Origin: an uncultured Anaerolineales bacterium
Lineage (GTDB): Bacteria; Chloroflexota; Anaerolineae; Aggregatilineales; Aggregatilineaceae
Direction: 5' to 3'
Length of the DNA: 64,000 nucleotides
NCBI GenBank assembly: GCA_937135955.1
Contig: CAKZOB010000042.1
Span: forward strand, 62,001 to 126,000
A model generated the notes under the pieces. That model saw only the letters and a list, made by a program, of their open reading frames with translations. It did no database searches and was not told the origin of the DNA. The translations under genes and the position numbers were made by a program. Positions within the stretch are counted from its first letter, which is position 1; every line of letters starts with the position of its first letter. Positions 11,607 through 20,201 of the stretch are shown piece after piece.

Positions 11607-12596
11607 TTAGCGGATGCCCTGCTCGATCAGCGGGATGATCTCGCCGATGTTGTCTGGCGTGACCACGCCGACGCCTGTGTCAACCACCAGGCCCGGAATC
11701 TTGTAGTTGTAGGTCAGCCAGATTTGCAGGATGGGGATATAGCCCTGCAGGTAGAGCACCTGGTCGAAGGTGGCGCTGATATACCCTTCCTGCACGCCAG
11801 CCACTGTCGCGGGCGACAGGTCAATGCCACCAACGATGATCTCGCCCGGCGCATAGCCCGCTTCCTTCAGCACGTTCACCAGCGCGGCGGTGATGTTGCC
11901 ATGCTGCGTGCCAATGGCGCGCAGGTCGGGATGAGCTTCCAGATAAGCAGTCAGGATAGGAGTGGCCAGCGACACATCGGAGTTAACTTCCTGCGAGACA
12001 TCGAGCACGTCCACGATCACGCCTGCTTCTTCCAGCGCATCCTTGATGCCCTGCGGGCTGCGGCTGCGCAGTTCCTCGTGCCAGATGTCATAGACCAGCG
12101 CCTTGTCGCCGGCCTTGAGGCCCGCCGCGACCATGGCCTTGCCAGTCAGGTAACCGCCCGTCCACAGGTCCGCGCCCGCATAACCAAAACCAAAGGGCTG
12201 ATACTTGGCCTGCAGATTGGGCAATGAGTTGTTGCCGCTGGTCACGATAATGCCACGGCTGATCGCCTCCTCTACCAGGGGCGCAAAGGCATCTTCACCG
12301 GGGTGACCCATGATGACAATGCCGTCAGGATCAGCGGCCAGCGCTTCCTTGAACTGATTGATCATCGTTTGCTGATCCCAGCCCGCGTACTGCTCGTGCA
12401 GCTCGATCCCCAACTGCGCGGCAGCCTCGCGTGCACCATTGGTGCGGGCCAGCGTCGTACCGTCCCCCTGGTGACCGCCCATCTGCATGTAGACGACAAT
12501 CTTATCCTGGGCTTCTGCTGGACGGGCAGTCTGCACCAACCCCACCGCCAGGGCCGCAATGAACAAAACAGCAATCAAACCACTCAGGCGCTTCAT
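11607..12596 (-). CDS. Sugar ABC transporter substrate-binding protein
   Basis: A 329-residue type-I periplasmic-binding-protein (Peripla_BP_4/RbsB-like) protein. An N-terminal Sec signal (MKRLSGLIAVLFIAALAVG) is followed by a probable AEA cleavage site near residue 29. The two alternating lobes are recognisable by REAAAQLGIELHEQYAGWD at the start and VGGIDLSPATVAGVQEGY in the second lobe. A typical AAAGGAGT site precedes the ATG. It is the third gene of an ATPase-permease-binding protein operon. The ligand is probably a monosaccharide or related compound; sequence alone does not tell which. No lipobox is present, so anchoring is unclear. Confidence 0.9.
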   Translation of the reverse strand: MKRLSGLIAVLFIAALAVGLVQTARPAEAQDKIVVYMQMGGHQGDGTTLARTNGAREAAAQLGIELHEQYAGWDQQTMINQFKEALAADPDGIVIMGHPGEDAFAPLVEEAISRGIIVTSGNNSLPNLQAKYQPFGFGYAGADLWTGGYLTGKAMVAAGLKAGDKALVYDIWHEELRSRSPQGIKDALEEAGVIVDVLDVSQEVNSDVSLATPILTAYLEAHPDLRAIGTQHGNITAALVNVLKEAGYAPGEIIVGGIDLSPATVAGVQEGYISATFDQVLYLQGYIPILQIWLTYNYKIPGLVVDTGVGVVTPDNIGEIIPLIEQGIR

Positions 12597-12715
12597 GTCT
12601 TACTCCTTTATTTGACAAGCGATATGTTCAAAAGGTGATGAGAGAGAAATCCTGCCGACTCCGATATCATGCCTCCTTTCAGGCCGCCTGGCGGTCATAC
12701 TCCGTTGCGATGCGC

Positions 12716-13831
12716 TCAGTCGCCATGTTCAGGCGGAAGCGCTTCTTGCGTAAAGCCGCTGGAACGCATCGGTACCCCCCAGTGCCGCAAACGCTCGGAG
12801 AGCACCATCAAGTCGCCTCGCCCCAGCACGGTATTGAGCACTACTGAGGCCCCCATGACGACCCCCTGCACCAGTTGCACCCAAAAGCCACTGATGCCAG
12901 TGGCCACCACACCAGCTTCCAGCGAGCCGATGATGTACGAGCCAAAGAACGTGCCCACGATAGACCCGACGCCGCCAGCAATGGAGGTGCCGCCGATGAA
13001 GACGGCGGCCATCACTGGCAACAGCATCCCCTGCCCCTGCGTCGGATAGAAGACGCGCATCTCCATCGTGAGGATGACCCCGGCGAAGGCGGCGATGACG
13101 CCCATCATGGTGAAAAGCTGTATGCGCGTCGCCTCCACATTGATGCCCATCACCCGCGCCACATTGGGGTTGTCGCCGATGAACATGACCGCTTCGCCGA
13201 ATTTATGCCGGTTCAGGATGAACCACAGGAAAACAGCAAGAGCCAGCGCCCATAGCGCCTGAGTGGGAATGCCGATTCGGCCACGCTCCGGATTGGGGAT
13301 GATGCCGTAAATGCGCCCCGTCAGAATCTGGTGCACGGCATTTTCTTCGATGGTTTTCAGCGCAGCCTGCAACCCGCCGGCCAGCAGGACGGTAACGCCA
13401 TACCAGAAGAACTGCGCGGCTAACGTTGCCATGATGGAGGGTACCCCCACCCTGGCAACCAGAATCCCGTTGATATAGCCAACCATTCCACCGGCCAGCA
13501 AAGCCAGGCCCAGCGCCAGCAGAGCCGCCAGTGAGCCGTCAATGCCTTCGCTGAACGTCCGGAAAGCCCAGGTGAAGACATAACCAGAGAAGGCCACCAC
13601 TGCTGGAAAACTCAGATCGATTTCGCCCGCCGTGATGACAAACGTCAGTCCCAGGCCCAGGATAAGCGGCGGCGCGACCGTCTGCAGGAACGACATGTAA
13701 ATGCGCCACTTCAGGAACACATCGGGGGCGGTGATGATGAAAACGACAATCAGCAGGACGAAAACTACAGCTACGGGCAGACCTTCGATCTTGCCCAGGA
13801 AGCGGATAAAGGAGCGTAGTTTCTTCATCAT
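12716..13831 (-). CDS. Sugar ABC transporter permease (RbsC/FrcC-like)
   Basis: A 371-residue permease of the BPD_transp_2 family with about nine hydrophobic segments. The signatures LILGLGLTFVITAGEIDLSF and, further on, GGTSIAGGVGSIVGTFFGS are diagnostic for ribose/fructose-type importers. The start overlaps the ATPase stop by 4 bases. A gap of 119 bases, with no other gene or obvious signal apart from a GAAAGGAGG-like stretch, separates it from the binding-protein gene. Confidence 0.92.
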   Translation of the reverse strand: MMKKLRSFIRFLGKIEGLPVAVVFVLLIVVFIITAPDVFLKWRIYMSFLQTVAPPLILGLGLTFVITAGEIDLSFPAVVAFSGYVFTWAFRTFSEGIDGSLAALLALGLALLAGGMVGYINGILVARVGVPSIMATLAAQFFWYGVTVLLAGGLQAALKTIEENAVHQILTGRIYGIIPNPERGRIGIPTQALWALALAVFLWFILNRHKFGEAVMFIGDNPNVARVMGINVEATRIQLFTMMGVIAAFAGVILTMEMRVFYPTQGQGMLLPVMAAVFIGGTSIAGGVGSIVGTFFGSYIIGSLEAGVVATGISGFWVQLVQGVVMGASVVLNTVLGRGDLMVLSERLRHWGVPMRSSGFTQEALPPEHGD

Positions 13832-14610
13832 TCGCGTCTGTCTTTCAAACCGTGTGCATATGAGAGCAAGAACTCATCCACGTCTTTCAAAGACACGTTT
13901 TCTTTGCGCAGGTCGCCCACTATTTCCCCGCGATCCAGCACCACAAAACGGTCGGCGACTTCATACACATCCTGGATAGCATGAGAGATATAGATACACG
14001 CCTTGCCCCCCTCTTTGATCCGGTGCACGAAGTTGATCACTTTGCGCACTTCCTTCAGCGACAGAGCCACTGTCGGCTCGTCCAGGACAATCAACTCCGC
14101 CTCGAAATACATGGCCCGCCCGATGGCGACCCCCTGCCGCTCGCCACCGGAGAGCTTGCTCACCGTTGAATCTACAGTGATGCCCTTGCCACGAAAGCCG
14201 ATCGTGCTCAGCATGACTTCCTGCGCGATCCGCTTCTCTTCTTTGACATTGATGAAACCGAAGCGACGGGTGATCTGCCGCCCGATGAAGAAGTTGCGCC
14301 ACAGCGCTTGCTTTTCGCCCAGCGACTTGTCCTGATATACCGTCTCGATGCCGTATTCGTGCGCCCGCTGCACGTTATACGTCCTCCAGTCCACCTTGCG
14401 CCCGGCAATATAGAGGTCGCCGCTGGTAGGGCGATACACACCGGTGAGAATCTTGACCAGGGTGGACTTGCCCGCGCCGTTGTCGCCGATCAACCCTACA
14501 ATCTCATTGCGTCCGACTTCCAGGTTGATGTTGGACAGGGCGTGCACCGGGCCGAAATACTTTTCAATATTGATCATCCGTAGGGCATAGGGAACAGACT
14601 CTTCACGCAC
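13828..14610 (-). CDS. Sugar ABC transporter ATP-binding protein (single domain)
   Basis: A 260-residue ABC ATPase. It has Walker A GDNGAGKSTLVK (about residue 41), Q-loop ETVYQDKSL, signature LSGGERQGVAIGRA, Walker B ELIVLDEPT and switch histidine YISHAIQD. Ribose-type ATPases often have two fused ABC domains; this one has one, like FrcA. The start is GTG, supported by AAGGAGG seven bases before it. First gene of the importer operon, overlapping the permease start by 4 bases. Confidence 0.93.
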   Translation of the reverse strand: MREESVPYALRMINIEKYFGPVHALSNINLEVGRNEIVGLIGDNGAGKSTLVKILTGVYRPTSGDLYIAGRKVDWRTYNVQRAHEYGIETVYQDKSLGEKQALWRNFFIGRQITRRFGFINVKEEKRIAQEVMLSTIGFRGKGITVDSTVSKLSGGERQGVAIGRAMYFEAELIVLDEPTVALSLKEVRKVINFVHRIKEGGKACIYISHAIQDVYEVADRFVVLDRGEIVGDLRKENVSLKDVDEFLLSYAHGLKDRRE

Positions 14611-14727
14611 CCGAAAACCTCCTTGAAGATGACATTTTCAAAGGACTGTGGTGAAGTGAGGCTATGGCCTGGAACCACTCTAGGAAAGAGGGCCGTTGCC
14701 ACCTCTCAATATATTCCGAAACTATCA

Positions 14728-14744
14728 CATACGCTTAGCTTATG
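14728..14744. promoter_or_regulatory. Candidate repressor operator palindrome
   Basis: The minus-strand sequence CATAAGCTAAGCGTATG is a near-perfect 17-bp palindrome (only the central base and one pair do not match). It overlaps the -10 of the second ABC-operon promoter. Position and symmetry fit a LacI- or GntR-type operator, but no regulator gene is adjacent. Confidence 0.4.
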
Positions 14745-14765
14745 ATTGCTAGTGTCAGTTGTCAA
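14737..14765 (-). promoter_or_regulatory. ABC-operon promoter P2
   Basis: The consensus -35 TTGACA (14760-14765) lies 17 bases from TAAGCT (14737-14742). The weak -10 lies inside the candidate operator, so binding there would block RNA polymerase. It leaves a leader of about 120 bases before the GTG start. Confidence 0.45.
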
Positions 14766-14847
14766 TTCAGTCAATACTCACGACTTCTGCAGTCACTACG
14801 ACATCATCATGCCGGGCTGCAAATCCTGTTAGCGCAAACATAATTGC

Positions 14848-14877
14848 AGTATATGACACTCTGGGCCGTCAAGTCAA
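14848..14877 (-). promoter_or_regulatory. ABC-operon promoter P1
   Basis: TTGACT (14872-14877) and TATACT (14848-14853) are 18 bases apart on the minus strand. This is the better -10 of the two sites and would give a leader of about 230 bases passing through the operator. The remaining stretch up to 15173 is AT-richer than its surroundings and has no gene that I can support. Confidence 0.55.
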
Positions 14878-15173
14878 GCGGTCTATGAGAAATCTGTAAT
14901 GCTCCTATGACGCCGACCGACTACCCCGAGGAAGTCGTTTCAGCGCCTGGCACAGGGTTCATGCCAGGATTTCGTATGACATCCTGTCTGTTAGCGCTAG
15001 CAATCAGAGACCGCTTGAAGACCTCGTCCCCCCGCCCCTGTATTCTCCACGGTGACTTCTGCCCCAAAGCCAAACGTGCCCGCCTTGAGTCTGAGTCCGC
15101 CTTGCCAAGACCTGCCCTGCGAGCGACAATTTGCACAGCGAATTCGTGCAAACCCCAGTGGGAGAGCGTCACC

Positions 15174-16247
15174 ATGCCAGCAACAATTCGGTCATTTCCT
15201 GTGCTCCGCCGCCGCCAACTCCGGCGATTGCTGCGTGGGTTACGCGCGGGCGCTCTGGCCCTGGCGCAGGCCCAGCAAGAAGCCGCCGCGCCGTCCCAGG
15301 CCCAACCTGCTTACTGGTATGGCGGGCAGGCCGTGATCGAAGGCGTGATGATGCGCGGGCGCTACCTGGCGGCCATCGCCGTGCGCCATCCCAAACAGAA
15401 CATCGTCATCAAAGAAGTGCCGCTTAACGCCGCGCTCTACCGGGGACGGCTGGCGCGGTTGCCCTTCGTGCGCGGGCTGGTGCTGCTGTGGGATGCGCTG
15501 GTGCTGGGCACCAGCGCGCTGATGTGGTCGGCAGACGTGGCCCTGGAAGAAGAAGAGGATATTGACTTCTCTCTGCAGGGCGTGGCCGGCATGGGGTTGG
15601 TGGTCGTCTCGCTGGCGCTGGGCATCGGCCTGTTCTTCGTGTTACCAGCGGCTGCCTCAGCGGCGGTGAAGTCGCTCACTGGCCTGGATAGCAAGCTCGT
15701 CGCCGACCTGATTGAGGGCGTGATCAAGCTGAGCCTGCTCATCGGCTATATCTGGGCCATTGGCTTCATGCAGGATGTCAAGCGCCTGTTCGGCTATCAT
15801 GGCGCTGAACATAAGACGATCAACGCCTACGAAGCGGGCGCAGAACTGACCCCGCAGGTCGTGGCCCGCTACCCCATCCAGCACCCGCGCTGCGGCACAG
15901 CCTTCCTGCTGACTCTGGTGGTTCTCTCGGTACTGATCCACATCGTCACCGGTCGTCCGGATAGTGTCCCCCTGTTGTTGCTCTCGCGCGTGGCGCTGAT
16001 CCTGCCCATCGCTGGCATCGCCTACGAGACGATTCGTTTCACGGCCAAACATCAGGACAACCGCCTCATTCGCTGGATAATCCGCCCCAACCTGGCTCTG
16101 CAGAACCTGACCACGCGCGAGCCTGACCAGTCCATGCTCGAAGTGGGCATTGCCGCGTTGGAGCGCGTGTTGGCCGCCGAGCGCGCTCAGAGACCCCTGG
16201 CCGAGGCGCGCGTCACCGAGGCCGCCTTGGGCGAACCGGCGGACTGA
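15174..16247 (+). CDS. DUF1385 membrane protein (YqhQ-like)
   Basis: A 357-residue protein of the DUF1385 family. The family core starts at WYGGQAVIEGVMMRG (about residue 45) and includes the conserved GYHGAEHKTINAYEAG and QHPRCGTAFLL motifs. Four hydrophobic segments are visible. The conserved His/Glu motif is placed near the membrane, but the biochemical function of the family is not known. The ATG at 15174 follows GGGAGAG; an upstream in-frame extension to 14907 is open but has non-family content. The stop is only seven bases from the end of the convergent methyltransferase gene. Confidence 0.88.
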   Translation: MPATIRSFPVLRRRQLRRLLRGLRAGALALAQAQQEAAAPSQAQPAYWYGGQAVIEGVMMRGRYLAAIAVRHPKQNIVIKEVPLNAALYRGRLARLPFVRGLVLLWDALVLGTSALMWSADVALEEEEDIDFSLQGVAGMGLVVVSLALGIGLFFVLPAAASAAVKSLTGLDSKLVADLIEGVIKLSLLIGYIWAIGFMQDVKRLFGYHGAEHKTINAYEAGAELTPQVVARYPIQHPRCGTAFLLTLVVLSVLIHIVTGRPDSVPLLLLSRVALILPIAGIAYETIRFTAKHQDNRLIRWIIRPNLALQNLTTREPDQSMLEVGIAALERVLAAERAQRPLAEARVTEAALGEPAD

Positions 16248-16254
16248 GCGCCCC

Positions 16255-16935
16255 TCAGCGTTTGTCGGCCACGCACACCCATACCACGCTGCGCGGCAGC
16301 GGCTCGGTGAGCAGGCGGGGGGCAAACCCCGCCTCTTTCAGATGCGCTTCCAGCACAGCCGCCCCGGGGCCGCGCTGACCGGTGACCCGGTAGGCCAGTT
16401 CCAGCGAACGGGCGGCGGCATTGCGTCCGGTGAGCGTCGCGCCCAGCACCATCACCAACCGTCCTCCCGGCATCAACACGCGCCGAATCTCCGCCAGGGT
16501 GACCGGATCGGCGATGAATTCGGTGGGGAAGGTGCTGATCACCGCCGCAAAACACCCCGCGCCAAACGGTAGCGCCTGCGCTGTGGCCCGCACCAGCGCT
16601 GGACGCCAGCCCCAGCGCAACAGGCGACGACGGGCGATGCGCCCCATGGCCGGGCTGCGATCCAGCGCCACCAGCCGGTAACCGCGCCCGCGCAACGCGC
16701 ACGCCAGCCGTCCCGTACCATGCGCCAGTTCCAGCACCGGCGCGCCGGCAGGCGCGTCCAGGTGACGGAGCGCCACACGCTGCCAGTCCCCCCACTGCCC
16801 CAGGCTGACGATTTCGCTCACAGCGTCGTATGTCCACGCCAGTTCGTTGTACAACAGACGAAACCCCAGCCGCACCAGCCCCCACCACAAGCGCGCTGCC
16901 TGGCGCTGGACCGTTGTCTGTGTTGATTCGCCCAT
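16255..16935 (-). CDS. Class I SAM-dependent methyltransferase
   Basis: A 226-residue methyltransferase. It has motif I VLELAHGTGRLACAL, motif II RLVALDRSPAMGRIARRR, and the post-motif segment EIRRVLMPGGRLVMVLG. The N-terminus (LLYNELAWTYDAVSEIVS) resembles the UbiE/phosphatidylethanolamine-methyltransferase-like group, so a lipid or quinone-like acceptor is possible but not shown. The ATG at 16935 was chosen because longer in-frame starts add residues without family resemblance. Confidence 0.82.
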   Translation of the reverse strand: MGESTQTTVQRQAARLWWGLVRLGFRLLYNELAWTYDAVSEIVSLGQWGDWQRVALRHLDAPAGAPVLELAHGTGRLACALRGRGYRLVALDRSPAMGRIARRRLLRWGWRPALVRATAQALPFGAGCFAAVISTFPTEFIADPVTLAEIRRVLMPGGRLVMVLGATLTGRNAAARSLELAYRVTGQRGPGAAVLEAHLKEAGFAPRLLTEPLPRSVVWVCVADKR

Positions 16936-17308
16936 ATCCCGGTCTCCCCGCTCCGGCGCAGGAAGCAGATCGCAAAGACGACGAGAGCACAGCAGAACCA
17001 GGGGCAGTGATAAGCTAGGGGAAGCGGCGCGCGTGTTTGATGCAATCACCCTGGCGAAAAGCCCCTGTGCTATTCTGTGCGACCTAGTATGATAGTAGGC
17101 AACGGGCACGGCAACCTGTCTGCCGCTTGCTGCCAGGCCCAGGCAGAGATCGCCACACGCGATCGCCATGCATCGCGACCCAATCCATCGGCACACTTTC
17201 AGGTTTTGCGGTTCACCTCCCGCAGGCCGGAGAGTGGGCCGCGCAGCTAGTTTCTGCTAAGTTTGAATGCGGAGTGCAGACACAGCGCCAGTTGGCGCAG
17301 GATTGTAT
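16936..17308. other. Divergent intergenic region, methyltransferase/ribF
   Basis: 373 bases without a supported gene. It must hold promoters for both directions. A TATGAT (about 17087-17092) and a TATTCT (about 17072-17077) are possible plus-strand -10 boxes, but neither has a well-placed -35. No FMN-riboswitch-like core was recognised before ribF. Confidence 0.4.
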
Positions 17309-18250
17309 ATGCAACACGTCTATCGTCTGGAAGATGCCCGACCTGACGGGCCAACCATCCTCGCCGTCGGCATGTTCGACGGCGTGCATCGCGGACATCA
17401 GTATCTGCTGGAGCGCCTGGTGGACAAAGCCAGCGCCAGCGGATGTGTCCCCGCGGTGCTGACTTTCTTCCCGCATCCCGACGTAGTGTTGGGACGGGCA
17501 AGCGGACGCTATTACCTGACCTCGCCAGAGCAGCGCGCCGCCTTATTGGGGGCGCTGGGCGTGGAATTGATCGTGACCCACCCCTTCAACGATGAGGTGC
17601 GGCAGATGCGGGCGGCGGATTTTGTAGCCCGCCTCCTGACTCATCTGCGCCTGCGCGAGTTGTGGGTGGGGGCCGACTTCGCGCTCGGTTACCGGCGCGA
17701 GGGCAACGTGGCTTTCTTGCAGGCCGAAGGGACACGCAAGGGATTCGCTGTGGAGGTGGTAGAACTGGTGACCAACGATGAGAGCGGAGCCGTAATTAGC
17801 AGCAGCACCATCCGCGCGGCGCTGGCCGAAGGAGACGTGGCGAAGGCAACCTATCGCCTGGGCCGCCCCTATCGGTTAGAGGGGGAAGTGGTGCATGGCG
17901 ACGGACGCGGACGCACCATAGGCTTTCCTACGGCCAATATGGATGTCTGGGAAGAGCAGTTTCTGCCGCGCAAGGGGGTATACGCGGGCTGGGCGCACCT
18001 GAACGGCGAGACCTTCATGGCGGTCGCCAACATCGGCAACCGACCTACCTTCAGCGGCAGGACGGTCACTGTGGAGGCGCATCTGCTCGACTTCGACCGC
18101 GACATCTACGGCGCGCACCTGATCTTCGACCTGGTGGCGTTTCTGCGTCCGGAGATGAAATTCAATGGCGTGGAGGAACTGATCGCCCAGATTCGCCGCG
18201 ACGTTCAGCAAGGGCGGGCGATCCTGGCGGCGGGGCCGCGCCCCCGTTGA
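17309..18250 (+). CDS. ribF: Bifunctional riboflavin kinase/FAD synthetase RibF
   Basis: A 313-residue enzyme that phosphorylates riboflavin to FMN and adenylylates FMN to FAD. The N-terminal nucleotidyltransferase domain has GMFDGVHRGHQYLL (residue ~22) and ISSSTIRAAL (~170). The C-terminal flavokinase domain starts around 185 with RPYRLEGEVVHGDGRGR followed by IGFPTANMD. Length equals the family norm. The ATG at 17309 gives the usual short N-terminus before the FDGVHRGH loop. In many genomes ribF follows truB; here it is separate, beside era. Confidence 0.96.
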   Translation: MQHVYRLEDARPDGPTILAVGMFDGVHRGHQYLLERLVDKASASGCVPAVLTFFPHPDVVLGRASGRYYLTSPEQRAALLGALGVELIVTHPFNDEVRQMRAADFVARLLTHLRLRELWVGADFALGYRREGNVAFLQAEGTRKGFAVEVVELVTNDESGAVISSSTIRAALAEGDVAKATYRLGRPYRLEGEVVHGDGRGRTIGFPTANMDVWEEQFLPRKGVYAGWAHLNGETFMAVANIGNRPTFSGRTVTVEAHLLDFDRDIYGAHLIFDLVAFLRPEMKFNGVEELIAQIRRDVQQGRAILAAGPRPR

Positions 18251-18268
18251 AGGCGCATGAAAGACCGT

Positions 18269-18300
18269 AAGACCCCGTCATTGCTTTGACGGGGTCTTTT
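18269..18300 (+). terminator. Rho-independent terminator of ribF
   Basis: A perfect 12-bp stem, AAGACCCCGTCA / TGACGGGGTCTT, with a six-base loop is followed by TTTTCTT. It sits 18 bases after ribF. It may also stop the convergent era transcript, because the A-rich left flank gives a partial U-run on the other strand. Confidence 0.85.
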
Positions 18301-18314
18301 CTTGTGGAGGCCGC

Positions 18315-19280
18315 TTATTTGGAGCGCGGCAGGCGGTAGCCCAGGCGACGCAGGGCATGTTCGTCGCGCCGCCAGTTTTTCAGCACCTTGACCCACAGCT
18401 CCAGGTAGACGCGCGTGCCGATGAAGCGTTCGATTTCCTCGCGCGCCTGCTGACTGATCGTCTTGAGCATCCGCCCGCCTTTGCCGATGAGAATCCCTTT
18501 GTGCGATTCGCGTTCGACGTAGATGGTGGCGCTGATATAGGTCATGTCCTCGCTGCGCCGCTTGAACTCTTCTACCTGCGTGGCAACGCCGTGCGGCACT
18601 TCTTCGTCCAGGTTGAGCAAAGCCTTCTCGCGGATGATCTCGGCGACGATGTCGCGCACGGCCACGTCGGAAAGCTGATCTTCGGGATAATAGCGCGGGC
18701 CAACCGGCAACAGGTCTACCAGCCGCTGTAACAGCTCCGGCAGGCCGACGCCCTGCGTGGCAACCGTGGCGATCCAGTCTGCATCGGGCACCAGTTCGCG
18801 CAGTTCGGCGATGCGGGCTTCGCGGGCGCTGCCCGGCCCGGCCAGATCGATCTTGTTGATCACCAGCAACACCGGCGTCATCTGCTCAGCCTGGTGGATC
18901 AAGTCGGCGATGCGGCGATCCTCGGCGGTGGGCGGAGCGCTGGCATCTACCACAAAGAGGATCACATCCGCGTCGCGCAGCGCTTCGACGGCGACCTCGA
19001 CCATGAACTTGCCCAGAGCCGTGCGCGGATCGTGGATGCCCGGCGTATCCACAAAGATGATCTGCCTGTCCGGCTCGGTGAGGATGCCCAGTTGACGCAG
19101 GCGCGTCGTCTGCGGTTTGGGGCTGACGATGGCGATCTTCTCGCCCAGGATCGCGTTCATCAGGGTGGACTTGCCCACGTTGGGCCGCCCGATCACAGCG
19201 ACAAAGCCGCTCTTGTGACCCGGCGGCAGTTCCTCCTGCGGCGGGATTTGAGCCAACAGGTCTTCGAATTCGTCGTCCAT
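18315..19280 (-). CDS. era: GTPase Era
   Basis: A 321-residue ribosome-assembly GTPase that binds 16S rRNA near its 3' end. The G domain has GRPNVGKST (G1, about residue 32), TTR (G2), DTPG (G3) and NKID (G4). The C-terminal KH domain is clear, with the GILIGKGGRMLKTI loop. An N-terminal extension of about 22 acidic residues precedes the G domain. The gene is convergent with ribF and divergent from the lipoprotein gene. It has no era-partner genes (ybeY, rnc) beside it. Confidence 0.97.
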   Translation of the reverse strand: MDDEFEDLLAQIPPQEELPPGHKSGFVAVIGRPNVGKSTLMNAILGEKIAIVSPKPQTTRLRQLGILTEPDRQIIFVDTPGIHDPRTALGKFMVEVAVEALRDADVILFVVDASAPPTAEDRRIADLIHQAEQMTPVLLVINKIDLAGPGSAREARIAELRELVPDADWIATVATQGVGLPELLQRLVDLLPVGPRYYPEDQLSDVAVRDIVAEIIREKALLNLDEEVPHGVATQVEEFKRRSEDMTYISATIYVERESHKGILIGKGGRMLKTISQQAREEIERFIGTRVYLELWVKVLKNWRRDEHALRRLGYRLPRSK

Positions 19281-19383
19281 GCCGTACCTCGTGTGCTATG
19301 CTGGCATCGCGCGGCGGTATTGTAACACAGGTCAGAGTATAATGACGCTGTGGTCTGGCTGGTCAAACGACAGGAGCGCGAGG

Positions 19384-20103
19384 ATGCGCGGAGCACAGTT
19401 GCAGCGTGTCACAGTGTGGCTTCTGGGTGCGGGGTTGCTGCTGAGCGCCTGCAAGGGTAACGCGCCGACCCCTACGGCCACTCCACCCCCGCCAACCCTG
19501 CCGCCCATAATCACGCGCGTGGTGACGCCCGGCCCTCCACCCTCGCCGACGCCTCCGCCCACGCCCGCCTACGACATCTCGCCCATTGAGGGGCGCTGGT
19601 ATCTGCGGGTTGATGTGGTTATCACTGGCAGTCGCCTGGCCGGAGAACTGCGCTACAATGGCGCGCTCGACCTGGTGGTGGAAGGCTCTGGCCTGGTGAG
19701 CGGGAGCGGCTCCTTCTCGCCCGGCATTTTGAGTCCGCCGTGCGACGCGCGGGTAGTGGGCGGGCAGTTGTTGTCCTTCATTGCGCAGGGGACAACTTTC
19801 TTCGACGGGCCATCCCTGGGCATTGACGTGCAGCTCCAGCCGGAAGATGCGCAACAAAGCGAACGCTATCGCCTGATCTGCCCCGACTATGGGGACGTAC
19901 GCGAGATCGAGCAGCCCGTGCTGTGGCCCGCGCTGAGCGCCCTGGCGCGGCAAGATGTGGGCGGGGCGGCGTTCGCCGGGCTGCACTGGCGGATTCCCCT
20001 GCGCGTCGGCTGGACGTACGCCTTCAGCGCTGACCTGGCCACACTGACAGATGGCGCGCTCGACGGATTGCTGGCCGTGGAAGTGCGCCCGATGCGCGGA
20101 TAA
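19384..20103 (+). CDS. Putative lipoprotein with Pro/Thr linker
   Basis: About 239 residues. The N-terminal signal ends in a lipobox, LLLSAC, with the cysteine near residue 21, so this is probably a diacylglyceryl-anchored lipoprotein. A Pro/Thr-rich linker (about residues 25-60) leads to a beta-rich domain of about 170 residues that I do not recognise. The ATG at 19384 was chosen for its good ribosome site (AGGAGCGCGAGG) and ideal signal-peptide length; an ATG at 19342 is less likely. A perfect TATAAT at 19338-19343 lies about 40 bases before the start, with a poor -35. Confidence 0.75.
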   Translation: MRGAQLQRVTVWLLGAGLLLSACKGNAPTPTATPPPPTLPPIITRVVTPGPPPSPTPPPTPAYDISPIEGRWYLRVDVVITGSRLAGELRYNGALDLVVEGSGLVSGSGSFSPGILSPPCDARVVGGQLLSFIAQGTTFFDGPSLGIDVQLQPEDAQQSERYRLICPDYGDVREIEQPVLWPALSALARQDVGGAAFAGLHWRIPLRVGWTYAFSADLATLTDGALDGLLAVEVRPMRG

Positions 20104-20123
20104 GGGCAGGAGGGCTTCCGCTT

Positions 20124-20181
20124 CCTCATCCCCCAACCCCTTTTTCCGCACCTGGGTGCGAGAAAAGGGCGGGGGATGAGG
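20124..20181. repeat. GC-rich palindrome between convergent genes
   Basis: CCTCATCCCCCAACCCC pairs with GGGCGGGGGATGAGG around a central CGCACCTGGGTGCG hairpin. It resembles the outer arms of the other palindromes in this window. It sits between the stops of two convergent genes and may serve as a terminator in both directions, although it lacks a clean U-run. Confidence 0.65.
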
Positions 20182-20201
20182 GCAGAGCGCCTTAGCGGGT
20201 G

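Noticed and set aside
17100-17308. Possible FMN riboswitch before ribF
   Set aside because: None of the conserved core elements could be recognised in the 373-base gap.
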